Shown one piece after another: positions 7,705 to 15,954 of a stretch of DNA of 64,000 bases (position 1 is the first letter of the stretch; each line of letters begins with the position of its first letter). Origin of the DNA: Stakelama portus (GTDB taxonomy: Bacteria; Pseudomonadota; Alphaproteobacteria; Sphingomonadales; Sphingomonadaceae). Below the pieces are notes generated by a model, which saw only the letters and a program-made list of their open reading frames with translations, made no database searches and was not told where the DNA came from. The translations under genes and the position numbers were made by a program. The DNA lies in the NCBI RefSeq assembly GCF_003171655.1, contig NZ_QFZL01000001.1, positions 620,001 through 684,000 of the forward strand, written 5' to 3'.

Positions 7705-9579
7705 ATGGCAAGTGCCACTCATATTCTGACGCCCGAAGAGGCGTCCGCCAATCCGCTGCCCGAAGCCGTTGTTGTCCGTTTCGCCGGCGATTCGGGCGAC
7801 GGCATGCAGCTGACCGGGGGGCAGTTCACGCTGTCCACGGCGCTGGCGGGCAACGACCTTGCCACTTTCCCCGACTTCCCTGCCGAAATCCGCGCGCCGC
7901 AGGGGACGCTGTTCGGGGTTTCCGCCTTCCAGATCAATTTCGGTTCGACCGAGATCGATACTGCGGGCGACGCACCCGATGTGCTGATCGCGATGAACCC
8001 CGCGGCGCTCAAGACCAATGTCGAACAGCTCAAGCCCGGCGGCCTGATCATCGCCGATGAAGGCGAATTCGGCGACCGCAACCTTGCCAAGGCAAAATAC
8101 GACGCCAATCCGCTCGAGGATGACAGCCTCGCCAAATGGCGGCTGATGAAGCTCAATATTTCGCAGCTGACGCTCGATGCCGTGAAGCCGTTTGGCCTGG
8201 GCAACAAGGAAGCGCTGCGCTGCAAGAATATGTGGACGCTCGGCCTTGCGCTGTGGATGTTCGACCGCGATCGCCAGCCGATCATCGACTGGCTCAAGGC
8301 GAAGTTCGCCAAGGCGCCCGAGCTTGCCGAAGCCAACATCGCTGCGCTCAACGCCGGCCATGCCTATGGCGAAACCGCAGAAATCGGCGGGCAGGTGGGA
8401 CGGCTCAGCGTCCCGGCGGCACCTGCCGAACCGGGCCTGTATCGCACCATCACCGGCGCGGAATCGATTTCGCTGGGGCTCGTCGCGGGTGCGCAGCTGG
8501 CGAGCCTGCCGCTTTTCTATGGCGGCTATCCGATCACGCCGGCCAGCGCGATCCTGCATCACCTTGCGCGGCTCAAGGAATTTGGCGTCACCACCTTTCA
8601 GGCGGAGGATGAAATCGCGGCGGTCGCATCGGCGCTGGGGTCTTCCTATGCCGGGTCGCTGGGCGTCACCTGTTCCTCGGGGCCGGGCATCGCGCTCAAG
8701 ACCGAAGCGATCGGCCTGGCGATCATGACCGAGCTTCCGCTCGTCATCGTCAACGCCCAGCGCGGCGGCCCTTCGACCGGTCTGCCGACCAAGACCGAAC
8801 AATCGGACCTGTATCAGGCGGTTTATGGCCGTAACGGCGACGCGCCGGTGCCAGTGATCGCCAGCCGTTCGGCGGCGGATTGCTTCGACTGCGCGATCGA
8901 GGCGGTGCGCATCGCCACCCAATATATGACGCCGGTCATGCTGCTCACCGACGGGTACCTGCAGAACGCGGCCGAGCCGTGGAAGGTGCCGGATATGAGC
9001 GAATATGCGCCGTTCCCGGTGACGTTCAAAACCGACGCTCCGGCCGAGGGCGAAAAGTTCCTGCCCTATGCCCGCGATAACAAGCTGGCGCGCCCGTGGG
9101 TCAAGCCGGGCACGCCCGGCCTGCTTCACCGTATCGGCGGCATCGAAAAGGCGCAGGGTACCGGCAATATCGACTATGCTCCGGCCAACCATCAGGCGAT
9201 GACCGACATTCGCCGCGACAAGATTGCCGGGATCGACGTGCCCGATCAGGCGCTGTCGCTGGGCGAAGCCGGCGGCAAGCTGGCGGTCGTGGGCTGGGGC
9301 TCGACCTATGGCCCGATCTATCAGGCGGTTCGCCGCGCGCGGAAGAAGGGTCTCGACGTCGCGCACATCCACATCCGCCACATCTGGCCGATGCCGAAGA
9401 ACCTTGGCGAGCTGCTCAAGGGTTTCGACAAGGTGATCGTGCCCGAAATGAACACCGGCCAGCTCAAGACGGTGCTGCGCGACCAGTATCTGATCGATGC
9501 CCAGCCGCTCAACAAGGTCTCGGGCCAGCCGTTCCGGATCGCCGAGATCGAGGCGGCGATCGAGGAAGCGTTGCTGTAG
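7705..9579 (+). CDS. korA: 2-oxoacid:acceptor (2-oxoglutarate:ferredoxin) oxidoreductase, alpha subunit
   Basis: 624 residues. The N-terminal third is the gamma-type domain (VVRFAGDSGDGMQLTGGQF, then PDFPAEIRAPQGTLFGVSAFQ) fused to the pyrimidine-binding alpha domain (YYGG-like FYGGYPITPASAILHHLA; CSSGPGIALKTEAIGLA; QRGGPSTGLPTKTEQSDL). This fused gamma-alpha form pairs with a separate beta subunit, here korB downstream. The complex decarboxylates 2-oxoglutarate oxidatively to succinyl-CoA and reduces ferredoxin. CAGGAAG lies 7 bases before the ATG. No ferredoxin gene is adjacent. Confidence 0.93.
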   Translation: MASATHILTPEEASANPLPEAVVVRFAGDSGDGMQLTGGQFTLSTALAGNDLATFPDFPAEIRAPQGTLFGVSAFQINFGSTEIDTAGDAPDVLIAMNPAALKTNVEQLKPGGLIIADEGEFGDRNLAKAKYDANPLEDDSLAKWRLMKLNISQLTLDAVKPFGLGNKEALRCKNMWTLGLALWMFDRDRQPIIDWLKAKFAKAPELAEANIAALNAGHAYGETAEIGGQVGRLSVPAAPAEPGLYRTITGAESISLGLVAGAQLASLPLFYGGYPITPASAILHHLARLKEFGVTTFQAEDEIAAVASALGSSYAGSLGVTCSSGPGIALKTEAIGLAIMTELPLVIVNAQRGGPSTGLPTKTEQSDLYQAVYGRNGDAPVPVIASRSAADCFDCAIEAVRIATQYMTPVMLLTDGYLQNAAEPWKVPDMSEYAPFPVTFKTDAPAEGEKFLPYARDNKLARPWVKPGTPGLLHRIGGIEKAQGTGNIDYAPANHQAMTDIRRDKIAGIDVPDQALSLGEAGGKLAVVGWGSTYGPIYQAVRRARKKGLDVAHIHIRHIWPMPKNLGELLKGFDKVIVPEMNTGQLKTVLRDQYLIDAQPLNKVSGQPFRIAEIEAAIEEALL

Positions 9580-9592
9580 GTTTCACGCCGCC

Positions 9593-9661
9593 GTTCGTGT
9601 CGAGCGAAGTCGAGACACGGGCCCATGCGGAACACGTCCCTCGACTTCGCTCGGGACGAAC
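9593..9661. repeat. Paired palindromic (REP/BIME-like) repeat between korA and korB
   Basis: Two inverted arms, 9593-9619 and 9635-9661. They match over 27 bases except for paired changes at two places (GT/AC in one arm, CC/GG in the other). Each arm is itself a near-hairpin around GCGAAG. The compensatory changes show that the structure, not the sequence, is kept. The left arm lies 13 bases after the korA stop and the right arm ends 12 bases before korB, so the repeat fills the gap between two subunits of one complex. Arms with CGAGCGAAGTCGAG cores are, from memory, dispersed repeats in sphingomonad genomes; only this copy is seen here. Confidence 0.75.
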
Positions 9662-9673
9662 GGAAGAACGAAG

Positions 9674-10720
9674 ATGAACGACATCACCCCCATCAACAAG
9701 TCGACGCCCAAGGATTGGGAAACCGATCAGGAAGTCCGCTGGTGCCCCGGCTGCGGCGACTATGCGATCCTGAAGGCGGTGCAGCGCACCATGCCCGAAA
9801 TCGGCGGTACGCCCGAAAACACGGTGTTCGTCAGCGGCATCGGCTGCTCGTCGCGCTTCCCCTATTATATGGAAACCTATGGCTTCCACACGATCCATGG
9901 TCGCGCGCCGGCAGTGGCGACGGGGGTCAAGCTCGCCAATCCCGATCTCGATGTGTGGATCATCACCGGCGACGGCGATGCGCTGTCGATCGGTGGCAAC
10001 CACACGATGCACTTGCTGCGCCGGAACCTGAATTGCCAGGTGCTCTTGTTCAACAACGAGATTTACGGCCTGACCAAGGGCCAATATTCGCCGACCAGCC
10101 GCGAAGGCACGCGTTCGCCGTCGACGCCGTTCGGTTCGGTCGATCATCCGGCCAAGCCCTGCGCCTTCGCGCTTGGCAGCGGCGCGCGCTTCATTGCGCG
10201 CGGGATCGACGTGCACAAGAATCTGCCTGCCGTGCTCAAGGCGGCGCATGCGCATCAGGGCGCGGCCTTTATCGAGATTTTCCAGAACTGCATCGTCTAT
10301 AACGACGATGTCTTCGCGTCCTTCACGGCCAAGCCCAACGCCGCGGGAACGCAGTTGTGGGTCGAACATGGCAAGCCGATGCTGTTCGGTTCGGAAAAGA
10401 CCGGCGGGGTGAAGGGCATCGCGCTCGACGCCAAAACGCTCAGCCTCAAGGTCGTCGATGTCGAAGGCGATGATTGGGAAGGCGCGGGCGTGCTCGTCCA
10501 CGATCAGACCAACCGCATGATCGCGCATCTGCTGGTCGAAATGCCGTTCGGCGATTTCCCGATGGCGCTCGGCGTCCTCTACGACGATCCCGCTCCGACG
10601 TTCGAAAGCGCCGTGGTCGATCAGAATCGTGCGGCAAGCGAAGGCAAGGTCGCGGACCTGCAGAAACTGGTCGCCAAGGGCCAGACCTGGATGGTGGAGA
10701 AACAGCCGCGGGAGGCGTGA
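9674..10720 (+). CDS. korB: 2-oxoacid:acceptor (2-oxoglutarate:ferredoxin) oxidoreductase, beta subunit
   Basis: 348 residues from ATG 9674 (GGAAGAACGAAG upstream). Carries the thiamine diphosphate site and the 4Fe-4S cysteines: RWCPGCGDYAILKAVQ near the start, SGIGCSSRFPYY, the TPP/Mg motif ITGDGDALSIGGNH, and NNEIYGLTKGQYSPTS. Length and motifs fit KorB. Partner of KorA, which ends 94 bases upstream. The frame continues upstream through the palindromic repeat, but that part is not coding. Confidence 0.93.
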   Translation: MNDITPINKSTPKDWETDQEVRWCPGCGDYAILKAVQRTMPEIGGTPENTVFVSGIGCSSRFPYYMETYGFHTIHGRAPAVATGVKLANPDLDVWIITGDGDALSIGGNHTMHLLRRNLNCQVLLFNNEIYGLTKGQYSPTSREGTRSPSTPFGSVDHPAKPCAFALGSGARFIARGIDVHKNLPAVLKAAHAHQGAAFIEIFQNCIVYNDDVFASFTAKPNAAGTQLWVEHGKPMLFGSEKTGGVKGIALDAKTLSLKVVDVEGDDWEGAGVLVHDQTNRMIAHLLVEMPFGDFPMALGVLYDDPAPTFESAVVDQNRAASEGKVADLQKLVAKGQTWMVEKQPREA

Positions 10721-10750
10721 GTTGGTCTCCCGCCGCCACGAGTAAGGATT

Positions 10751-10772
10751 TCTCACGCAAAGGCGCAAAGGC
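10751..10772. repeat. Left arm of perfect 22-bp inverted repeat flanking the GxxExxY gene
   Basis: Core TCTCACGCAAAGGCGCAAAG plus GC. Its exact reverse complement lies at 11217-11238. An imperfect extension covers about 10746-10785, ending in purine-rich AAGAGGAAGG, matched by the pyrimidine-rich CCTTCTTCTTCTTCTC on the other side (about 11197-11247). The arm starts 30 bases after korB and ends 29 bases before the GxxExxY start. It consists of two tandem GCAAAGGC units. Confidence 0.85.
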
Positions 10773-10801
10773 GCCAAGAGGAAGGTAGAAAGAAAGGGCG
10801 A

Positions 10802-11191
10802 GTGAGCGAACGGCTAGAGGCACTGGCGCGTGAAGCGGTGGATTGCGGATTCAAGCTGCATGAAGCGCTCGGGCCGGGGCTTCTGGAGTCGGTCTACGAA
10901 GCCTGTCTGGCCGATAGCCTCGCGAAGCGAGGCATTTTCGTCGAGCGGCAGAAGCCGATTCCCATTCGCTATAATGGTGTCGTGCTGCAGGAAGGCTTTC
11001 GAGCGGATTTGCTGCTCGAAGAGCAGCTTTTGATCGAGTTGAAATCGACGGAAGCGAGCTCGCCGATCCACGGCAAGCAGGTGCTTACCTATCTCAGGCT
11101 CATGAACCTTCCCCTTGGACTGCTGATGAATTTCGGATTTGAAACTTTCCGGCAGGGCATTCGTAGGATCGCGAACAACTACCAAGATTGA
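10802..11191 (+). CDS. GxxExxY family protein, PD-(D/E)XK nuclease-like
   Basis: 129 residues from GTG 10802 (AGAAAGGGCGA upstream). The family motif is Gly26-x2-Glu29-x2-Tyr32 in GPGLLESVYEACL. A PD-(D/E)XK-like core follows: Asp69 in GFRADLLLEE, then Glu79-Leu-Lys81 in QLLIELKST, with Gln93 in a helix after. This layout suggests a metal-dependent nuclease fold, but no substrate is known to me. Such proteins are sometimes mislabelled as NADH oxidoreductases. The gene is exactly framed by a 22-bp perfect inverted repeat, making a 0.5-kb module inserted between korB and the photolyase gene. Confidence 0.8.
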   Translation: MSERLEALAREAVDCGFKLHEALGPGLLESVYEACLADSLAKRGIFVERQKPIPIRYNGVVLQEGFRADLLLEEQLLIELKSTEASSPIHGKQVLTYLRLMNLPLGLLMNFGFETFRQGIRRIANNYQD

Positions 11192-11216
11192 AGAACCTTC
11201 TTCTTCTTCTCTTCGT

Positions 11217-11238
11217 GCCTTTGCGCCTTTGCGTGAGA
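11217..11238. repeat. Right arm of perfect 22-bp inverted repeat flanking the GxxExxY gene
   Basis: Exact reverse complement of 10751-10772. It starts 26 bases after the GxxExxY stop and ends 16 bases before the photolyase ATG, so it also forms the photolyase leader. A run of CTT repeats (11198-11210) precedes it. The two arms could pair in a transcript covering the gene, or act as recognition ends for mobilization. Confidence 0.85.
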
Positions 11239-11253
11239 AAAAATCCCTGACCG

Positions 11254-12633
11254 ATGCCTGCACTCAATATTCTCTGGTTCCGCCGCGATTTGCGGCTTTC
11301 CGATCAGGCGGCGTTGATTGCGGCGGCGTCCGAAGGGCCGGTGATCCCGGTCTATATCCTCGACGATGAAACGCCGCGGCATCGCAAAATGGGCGCCGCT
11401 TCGCGCTGGTGGCTGCACCACAGCCTGAAAAGCCTCGACGCGAGCCTGCGCGAAAAGGGATCGCGACTGATCCTGCGGCGCGGCAAATCGGAAGAGGCGC
11501 TGGCGCAGCTTGCCGAACAGACCGGGGCAGGGCGCGTCCACTGTATCCGGCACTACGAGCCCTGGTGGCGCAATGCCGAGCGCGCGGTGGCGGCAAAGCT
11601 CGACCTGGTCTGTCACCACGGCAATTATCTCGCGCCGCCCGGATCGGTGACGACCGGCAGCGGCAGCCCGTACAAGATCTACACCCCCTTCTGGCGCGCG
11701 CTCTCCGAACGCATGCCGCCGCCCGAACCCGCCAATCGTCCGAGCGACATTCCCGTGCCCGAAGGCTGGCCGGAATCGGACGATCTCGATGACTGGAAGC
11801 TGCTTCCGACGAAACCGAACTGGGCGCAGGGCTTCGAAGCCGAATGGGAGCCGGGCGAGGCGGGGGCGCGCAAGCGCGTCGACGCTTTCATCGACGAAGC
11901 GACGCGGTACGAAAGCCAGCGCAACCTGCCCGCCCGCGAAGGGACCTCGCGCCTGTCGCCGCATCTGCATTTCGGCGAAGTCTCGCCCGCCTATGTCTGG
12001 CACCGCACGTCCGGTGTCGGCGGATCGGTCGGCACCTTTCTGGGGGAGATCGGCTGGCGCGATTATGCGCAGAACGTGATCCTGCAATATCCCGAATATG
12101 CGTCCAAAAATGCGCGCGACCGGTTCGACGCGATGGCATGGCGCGATTTCCGTTCCTCCACCGTCCGGGATGAGTTCGACGCCTGGACAATGGGTCGCAC
12201 CGGCTATCCGATCGTCGATGCCGGGATGCGGCAATTATGGGCGACCGGGTGGATGCACAATCGCGTCCGGATGATCGCCGCGAGCTTCCTGATCAAGCAT
12301 CTGCTGATCGACTGGCGCGAAGGCGAAAAATGGTTCTGGGATACTTTGGTCGACGCCGATTATGCGAGCAATGCGACCAACTGGCAGTGGGTTGCCGGCA
12401 CCGGCGTCGATTCGAACATGTTCGTCCGCATCATGGCGCCGCTGACGCAATCGGAGAAGTTCGATGCGGGGGCGTATATCCGTCAATGGGTGCCCGAACT
12501 GGCGGAACTCGACGATCCCTATATTCACGATCCCGAGGAAGCAGGTTGTCGTCCCGATGGCTATCCGAAAAAGCTGATCGGCCATCGCGAAGCCCGCGAA
12601 CGCGCCCTGGCAGCGGTGAAAGCGATCAAGTGA
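11254..12633 (+). CDS. phrB: Deoxyribodipyrimidine photolyase
   Basis: 459 residues. FAD- and light-dependent repair of cyclobutane pyrimidine dimers. N-terminal antenna domain (LNILWFRRDLRLSDQAAL), C-terminal FAD domain with LSPHLHFGEVSP, FLGEIGWRDYAQNVI, FDAWTMGRTGYPIVDAGMRQLWATGWMHNRVRM and NWQWVAGTGVDSNMF. These are the class I CPD photolyase/cryptochrome motifs, and the length fits. It begins 16 bases after the right arm of the GxxExxY repeat. The 134-bp palindromic element starts 6 bases after its stop codon. Confidence 0.93.
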   Translation: MPALNILWFRRDLRLSDQAALIAAASEGPVIPVYILDDETPRHRKMGAASRWWLHHSLKSLDASLREKGSRLILRRGKSEEALAQLAEQTGAGRVHCIRHYEPWWRNAERAVAAKLDLVCHHGNYLAPPGSVTTGSGSPYKIYTPFWRALSERMPPPEPANRPSDIPVPEGWPESDDLDDWKLLPTKPNWAQGFEAEWEPGEAGARKRVDAFIDEATRYESQRNLPAREGTSRLSPHLHFGEVSPAYVWHRTSGVGGSVGTFLGEIGWRDYAQNVILQYPEYASKNARDRFDAMAWRDFRSSTVRDEFDAWTMGRTGYPIVDAGMRQLWATGWMHNRVRMIAASFLIKHLLIDWREGEKWFWDTLVDADYASNATNWQWVAGTGVDSNMFVRIMAPLTQSEKFDAGAYIRQWVPELAELDDPYIHDPEEAGCRPDGYPKKLIGHREARERALAAVKAIK

Positions 12634-12639
12634 TTGGCC

Positions 12640-12773
12640 CGTCGCTCCTGCGCAGGCAGGAGCCTATCGCTGTAGCTTGCGGACGAGAGGCGGACACATA
12701 AGCGGCCGTATATGTGTCGGTTTTTGGCGCGAAACGCGCCAGACATAGGCCCCTGCCTGCGCAGGGGCTACGG
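12640..12773. repeat. 134-bp palindromic element, copy A (MITE/BIME-like)
   Basis: Terminal inverted arms 12640-12672 and 12744-12773, each with the hairpin core CTCCTGCGCAGGCAGGAG (left) or CCCCTGCCTGCGCAGGGG (right); the T/A versus C/G differences are compensatory. Inside is a second inverted pair GACACATA (12693-12700) / TATGTGTC (12711-12718), followed by GGTTTTT, which could end phrB transcription, and a GGCGCG-AAA-CGCGCC hairpin (12726-12740). The direct repeat TTGGCC directly abuts both ends (12634-12639 and 12774-12779), as a target-site duplication would. Copy B at 15385-15518 is also 134 bp. Confidence 0.8.
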
Positions 12774-12782
12774 TTGGCCGGG

Positions 12783-13496
12783 TCAGCCCACCCGTTCGAA
12801 ATGCCCCGTTTCGAAACCGGCAACCGCCAGCCGCGCGATCGCGTCGGCCACCACTTCCGGACCTTTCAGCGTCGCCGGATCTTCGCCCGGAAACGCGCGC
12901 GCGCGCATTTTCGTCCGGGTTGCGCCGGGATCGACGATCGCGACGCGGATCGGCGTCAGGTTGCGCACTTCCTCGCCATAGCTGAGCAGCAGATTGTCGA
13001 ACGCCGCCTTGGACGCGCCATACATGCCCCAATAGGCACGCGGATTGCGCCCGACGCTCGACGTCACGCCGATCACCTTGCCCGCCTGCGCCTTGCGCAG
13101 CAGCGGGTCGAACGCCTGCAGCATCGCCGCCTGCGCGCTGACATTGAGCGTCAGCACCGCCGCCAGTTCCTTGAAATCCATCGCCGTCACCGGGCTGAGC
13201 GTGCCCAGCGACGCGGCGTTGAGCACCAGCGTGTCGATCGCCGTCCAGCGTTCGGCGATCGCAGCGGCCAGCCGCGCGACGCTTTCATTCTCGGCCAGGT
13301 CCATCGGCGCGATCGTGGCGCTGCCGCCGCTTGCGTGAATCGCCTCTTCGACTTCTTCCAGACCGCCGGGCGTCCGTGCGGTCAGGATCACATGCGCGCC
13401 CGCGGTGCCCAGCGCCTGCGCCGTTGCGGCGCCGATGCCGCGGCTGGCGCCGGTGACGAGCGCCACCTGGTTCGAAAGAGGCTTGTCGGTCATCAT
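12783..13496 (-). CDS. SDR family NAD(P)-dependent oxidoreductase
   Basis: 237 residues, the classical short-chain dehydrogenase size. The Rossmann glycine motif TGASRGIGAATA lies at about residues 15-26, NNAG is replaced by LVLNAASLG, the catalytic Ser is in GVTSSVG, and Tyr/Lys are in YGASKAAF. The C-terminal part VDPGATRTKMRARAFPGEDP and a GFETGHFERVG tail resemble SDRs annotated as YciK-like. The substrate cannot be read from sequence. Convergent with phrB across the 134-bp element. It starts 20 bases downstream of purF on the same strand, so it is probably co-transcribed with purF. Confidence 0.85.
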   Translation of the reverse strand: MMTDKPLSNQVALVTGASRGIGAATAQALGTAGAHVILTARTPGGLEEVEEAIHASGGSATIAPMDLAENESVARLAAAIAERWTAIDTLVLNAASLGTLSPVTAMDFKELAAVLTLNVSAQAAMLQAFDPLLRKAQAGKVIGVTSSVGRNPRAYWGMYGASKAAFDNLLLSYGEEVRNLTPIRVAIVDPGATRTKMRARAFPGEDPATLKGPEVVADAIARLAVAGFETGHFERVG

Positions 13497-13515
13497 TGCT
13501 CCGGAAGGATCGGCC

Positions 13516-14988
13516 TTATTCGGCCGCTTCGGTTTCCTCGATCAGCGCGAACTGATCCACATTTTCGCGGTCGCGCTGGTCGGTCAGCGGGGTCGGATAT
13601 TCGCCCGAGAAACAGGCGTCGCAATGGCTCGGCTGTTCGCCGCGCCCGGCTTCGCCCAGCGCCTTGTACAGCCCGTCCATCGAAATGAAGGCGAGGCTGT
13701 CCGCCTTGATATGATCCGTCATCTGCTCGAGCGACTTGTTCGCGGCGAGCAGCTTGGCCTTTTCCGGCGTATCGACGCCATAGAAGCACGGATTCTTGGT
13801 CGGCGGGCTGGCGATGCGCATATGCACTTCGGTCGCGCCGGCATCGCGCATCATCTGCACGATCTTGTGGCTGGTGGTACCGCGCACGATCGAATCATCG
13901 ATCAGGACGATGCGCTTGCCCGCCACCACGTCGCGATTGGCATTGTGCTTCAACCGCACGCCCTCATGCCGGATCTCATCGGTCGGCTGAATGAAGGTCC
14001 GGCCCATATAGTGCGAACGGATGATGCCCAGTTCGAACGGAATGCCCGATTCCTGCGCATATCCGATCGCCGCCGGCGTGCCCGAATCGGGCACCGGGAT
14101 GACGATGTCGGCGTCGATCGGCGTTTCCTTCGCCAGCTGCGCGCCGATCGCCTTGCGCACGGCATAGACCGAACGACCGGCCGAAACCGCTTTCGAATCC
14201 GGGCGTGAGAAATAGACATATTCGAAGATGCACGGGCGCGGCGCGCGCGGCGGGAAGGGGCGGTGCGATTCGATCTCGGTGCCCTTCACCACGATCAGCT
14301 CGCCCGGCTCGATCTCGCGCACGAATTCGGCGCCGACGACGTCGAGGCCGACCGTTTCCGACGCCACGATCACCGTGTCGCCGCGCTTGCCCAGCACCAG
14401 CGGGCGGATGCCCAGCGGATCGCGGCACGCGATCATGCCCTCGCGCGTCAGACAGATCAGCGAATAGGCGCCCTCGACACGCTTCAGCGCATCGATGAAC
14501 TTATACAGCAGCTGGTCGTAATTCGACCGCGCGGTCAGGTGGATGATCGTTTCGGTGTCGCTGGTCGACTGAAAGATCGAACCGGTCCGCACCAGTTCCT
14601 GCCGCAGCCGCATCGCGTTTGAGATGTTGCCGTTATGCGCGATGGCGAATCCGCCTTCGCTCAGCTCGGCGAACAGCGGCTGTACATTGCGCAACGCGGT
14701 CTCGCCGGTCGTTGCGTAACGCACATGCCCGCATGCAGCCTTGCCCGGCAGCGCGCGGATCGCGTCTTCATTCTGCTGGCTGAACGTTTCGCCGACGAGA
14801 CCCATCGCGCGGTGCGTGTGGAACAATGTGCCGTCGAAACTGGTGATACCGGCGGCTTCCTGCCCCCGGTGCTGCAACGCGTGAAGCCCCAGCGCGACGA
14901 GCGCGGCTGCGCCCTCAACGCCGGATGCGCCAAAGATGCCGCACTCTTCGCGCAGCTTGTCATCATCAAACGGATTGGTGGTCAGCAT
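13516..14988 (-). CDS. purF: Amidophosphoribosyltransferase PurF
   Basis: 490 residues from ATG 14988. First committed step of purine synthesis: PRPP plus glutamine to phosphoribosylamine. Cys16 in REECGIFGASG is the glutaminase nucleophile after removal of a short propeptide (MLTTNPFDDDKLREE). Other motifs are HALQHRGQEAAGI, GHVRYATTG, IAHNGNISN and the PRPP loop RIVLIDDSIVRGTTS. The frame is open for 43 more codons upstream, but homologous sequence begins at MLTTNPFDDDKLREECG. Divergent from the small Rho_N-like gene. Confidence 0.96.
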   Translation of the reverse strand: MLTTNPFDDDKLREECGIFGASGVEGAAALVALGLHALQHRGQEAAGITSFDGTLFHTHRAMGLVGETFSQQNEDAIRALPGKAACGHVRYATTGETALRNVQPLFAELSEGGFAIAHNGNISNAMRLRQELVRTGSIFQSTSDTETIIHLTARSNYDQLLYKFIDALKRVEGAYSLICLTREGMIACRDPLGIRPLVLGKRGDTVIVASETVGLDVVGAEFVREIEPGELIVVKGTEIESHRPFPPRAPRPCIFEYVYFSRPDSKAVSAGRSVYAVRKAIGAQLAKETPIDADIVIPVPDSGTPAAIGYAQESGIPFELGIIRSHYMGRTFIQPTDEIRHEGVRLKHNANRDVVAGKRIVLIDDSIVRGTTSHKIVQMMRDAGATEVHMRIASPPTKNPCFYGVDTPEKAKLLAANKSLEQMTDHIKADSLAFISMDGLYKALGEAGRGEQPSHCDACFSGEYPTPLTDQRDRENVDQFALIEETEAAE

Positions 14989-15110
14989 CGGTCCCTCAAC
15001 CGGTCTACGCGGGCCATATAGGAGCTCCCATCCGCTTTGTCGCCCTTTTGTCACAGAAAGGTGAACCGACGGAGTTTTCATCGGTTTTCTCAGGGGAAAG
15101 GAGACCGAAT

Positions 15111-15362
15111 ATGGCACAGGACCACGGCAAGCAGGTCAAGGATGACGACATCTATGAAGCGCTGCGCGACCAGGGAGCCTCGAAGGAAAAGGCCGCGCGA
15201 ATCGCCAATGCCCAGGCGAAAGGCGATGTCGATCACCATGGCGGTACCCGGCTGGAGGACCGCACCAGGGACGAACTGTACGACGAAGCGAAGGAAATCG
15301 GCATCGAGGGCCGGTCGGAGATGGACAAGGACGCGTTGATCGAGGCGATTCGGAATCATTGA
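15111..15362 (+). CDS. Small acidic/basic protein with C-terminal Rho_N/SAP-like motif
   Basis: 83 residues from ATG 15111 with a strong ribosome site (AAAGGAGACC). Highly charged; the N-terminus KDDDIYEALRDQGASKEKAARIANA resembles small proteobacterial proteins sometimes given a DUF7218 or 'Rho termination factor' label. The C-terminal 30 residues (TRDELYDEAKEIGIEGRSEM..) are close to the tail of the Ala/Lys/Pro-rich protein at 27762-28562. A weak EcfG-like sequence (GAAC-N16-GGTT) lies upstream at about 15063-15086. A nucleic-acid-binding role is only a guess. Confidence 0.75.
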   Translation: MAQDHGKQVKDDDIYEALRDQGASKEKAARIANAQAKGDVDHHGGTRLEDRTRDELYDEAKEIGIEGRSEMDKDALIEAIRNH

Positions 15363-15384
15363 GAGGTGGCCGCGCTTTCAATCT

Positions 15385-15518
15385 CCGTCGCCCCTGCGCA
15401 GGCAGGGGCCCATGTCTGTTCCGTTTTTCCCGCTGTCTGACACATCAGCCGCGACCCATGTGTCAGCCGGCCAAACGCAACCGGCAGCGATAGGCCCCTG
15501 CCTGCGCAGGGGCGACGG
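15385..15518. repeat. 134-bp palindromic element, copy B
   Basis: Arms 15385-15414 and 15487-15518 are inverted copies sharing an identical core of at least 26 bases around CCCCTGCGCAGGCAGGGG. The inner pair CTGACACAT (15437-15445) / ATGTGTCAG (15458-15466) matches the inner pair of copy A in place. The right arm is identical over 32 bases to 55056-55087 of copy C. Same length as copy A. No convincing target duplication is seen here. Confidence 0.8.
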
Positions 15519-15591
15519 TTCGCCGACCGGCCTGCGGAAATCGCATGATTCGCATTCAACCTGACGCGGGAATTGCGCTAAGCCCGCTCGC

Positions 15592-15954
15592 ATGGACAAT
15601 GATCGCGAAACGGGCACGACGCTCGATCCCAAATATGATTCTTCCGGGCTGGTGACGGCGGTGGTGACCGACGCGGCGACCGGCGGGCTGTTGATGGTCG
15701 CGCATATGAATGCCGACGCGCTTGCGCAGACGCGAAAGACCGGGCGGGCGACATTCTGGTCGCGCAGCCGCGGGCGGCTTTGGGTCAAGGGCGAGAGTTC
15801 GGGCAATTTCCTGAACGTGCGCGAGATCCGCGTGGACTGCGATCAGGACGCGCTATGGGTGATCGCCGATCCGGCGGGCCCCGCCTGTCACACCGGCGCG
15901 GCAAGCTGCTTTTACCGCCGCATTGCGGACGATGGCACGCTGGCGCGGTTGTGA
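15592..15954 (+). CDS. hisI: Phosphoribosyl-AMP cyclohydrolase HisI
   Basis: 120 residues. Third step of histidine synthesis, opening the adenine ring of PR-AMP; Zn/Mg-dependent. Motifs [51 protein letters not shown] and [14 protein letters not shown] carry the conserved aspartates, cysteine and histidine. A monofunctional form without the HisE domain. No other his genes are near. Its stop overlaps the start of the next gene (GTGA). Confidence 0.95.
   Translation: MDNDRETGTTLDPKYDSSGLVTAVVTDAATGGLLMVAHMNADALAQTRKTGRATFWSRSRGRLWVKGESSGNFLNVREIRVDCDQDALWVIADPAGPACHTGAASCFYRRIADDGTLARL

Noticed and set aside
7555..9381. 608-codon minus-strand frame under korA
   Set aside because: Antisense shadow typical of high-GC DNA; korA on the plus strand is unambiguous.
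15063..15086. Possible EcfG promoter before the 83-residue Rho_N-like gene
   Set aside because: TGAAC-N16-GGTT has two mismatches to the consensus; mentioned as weak only.
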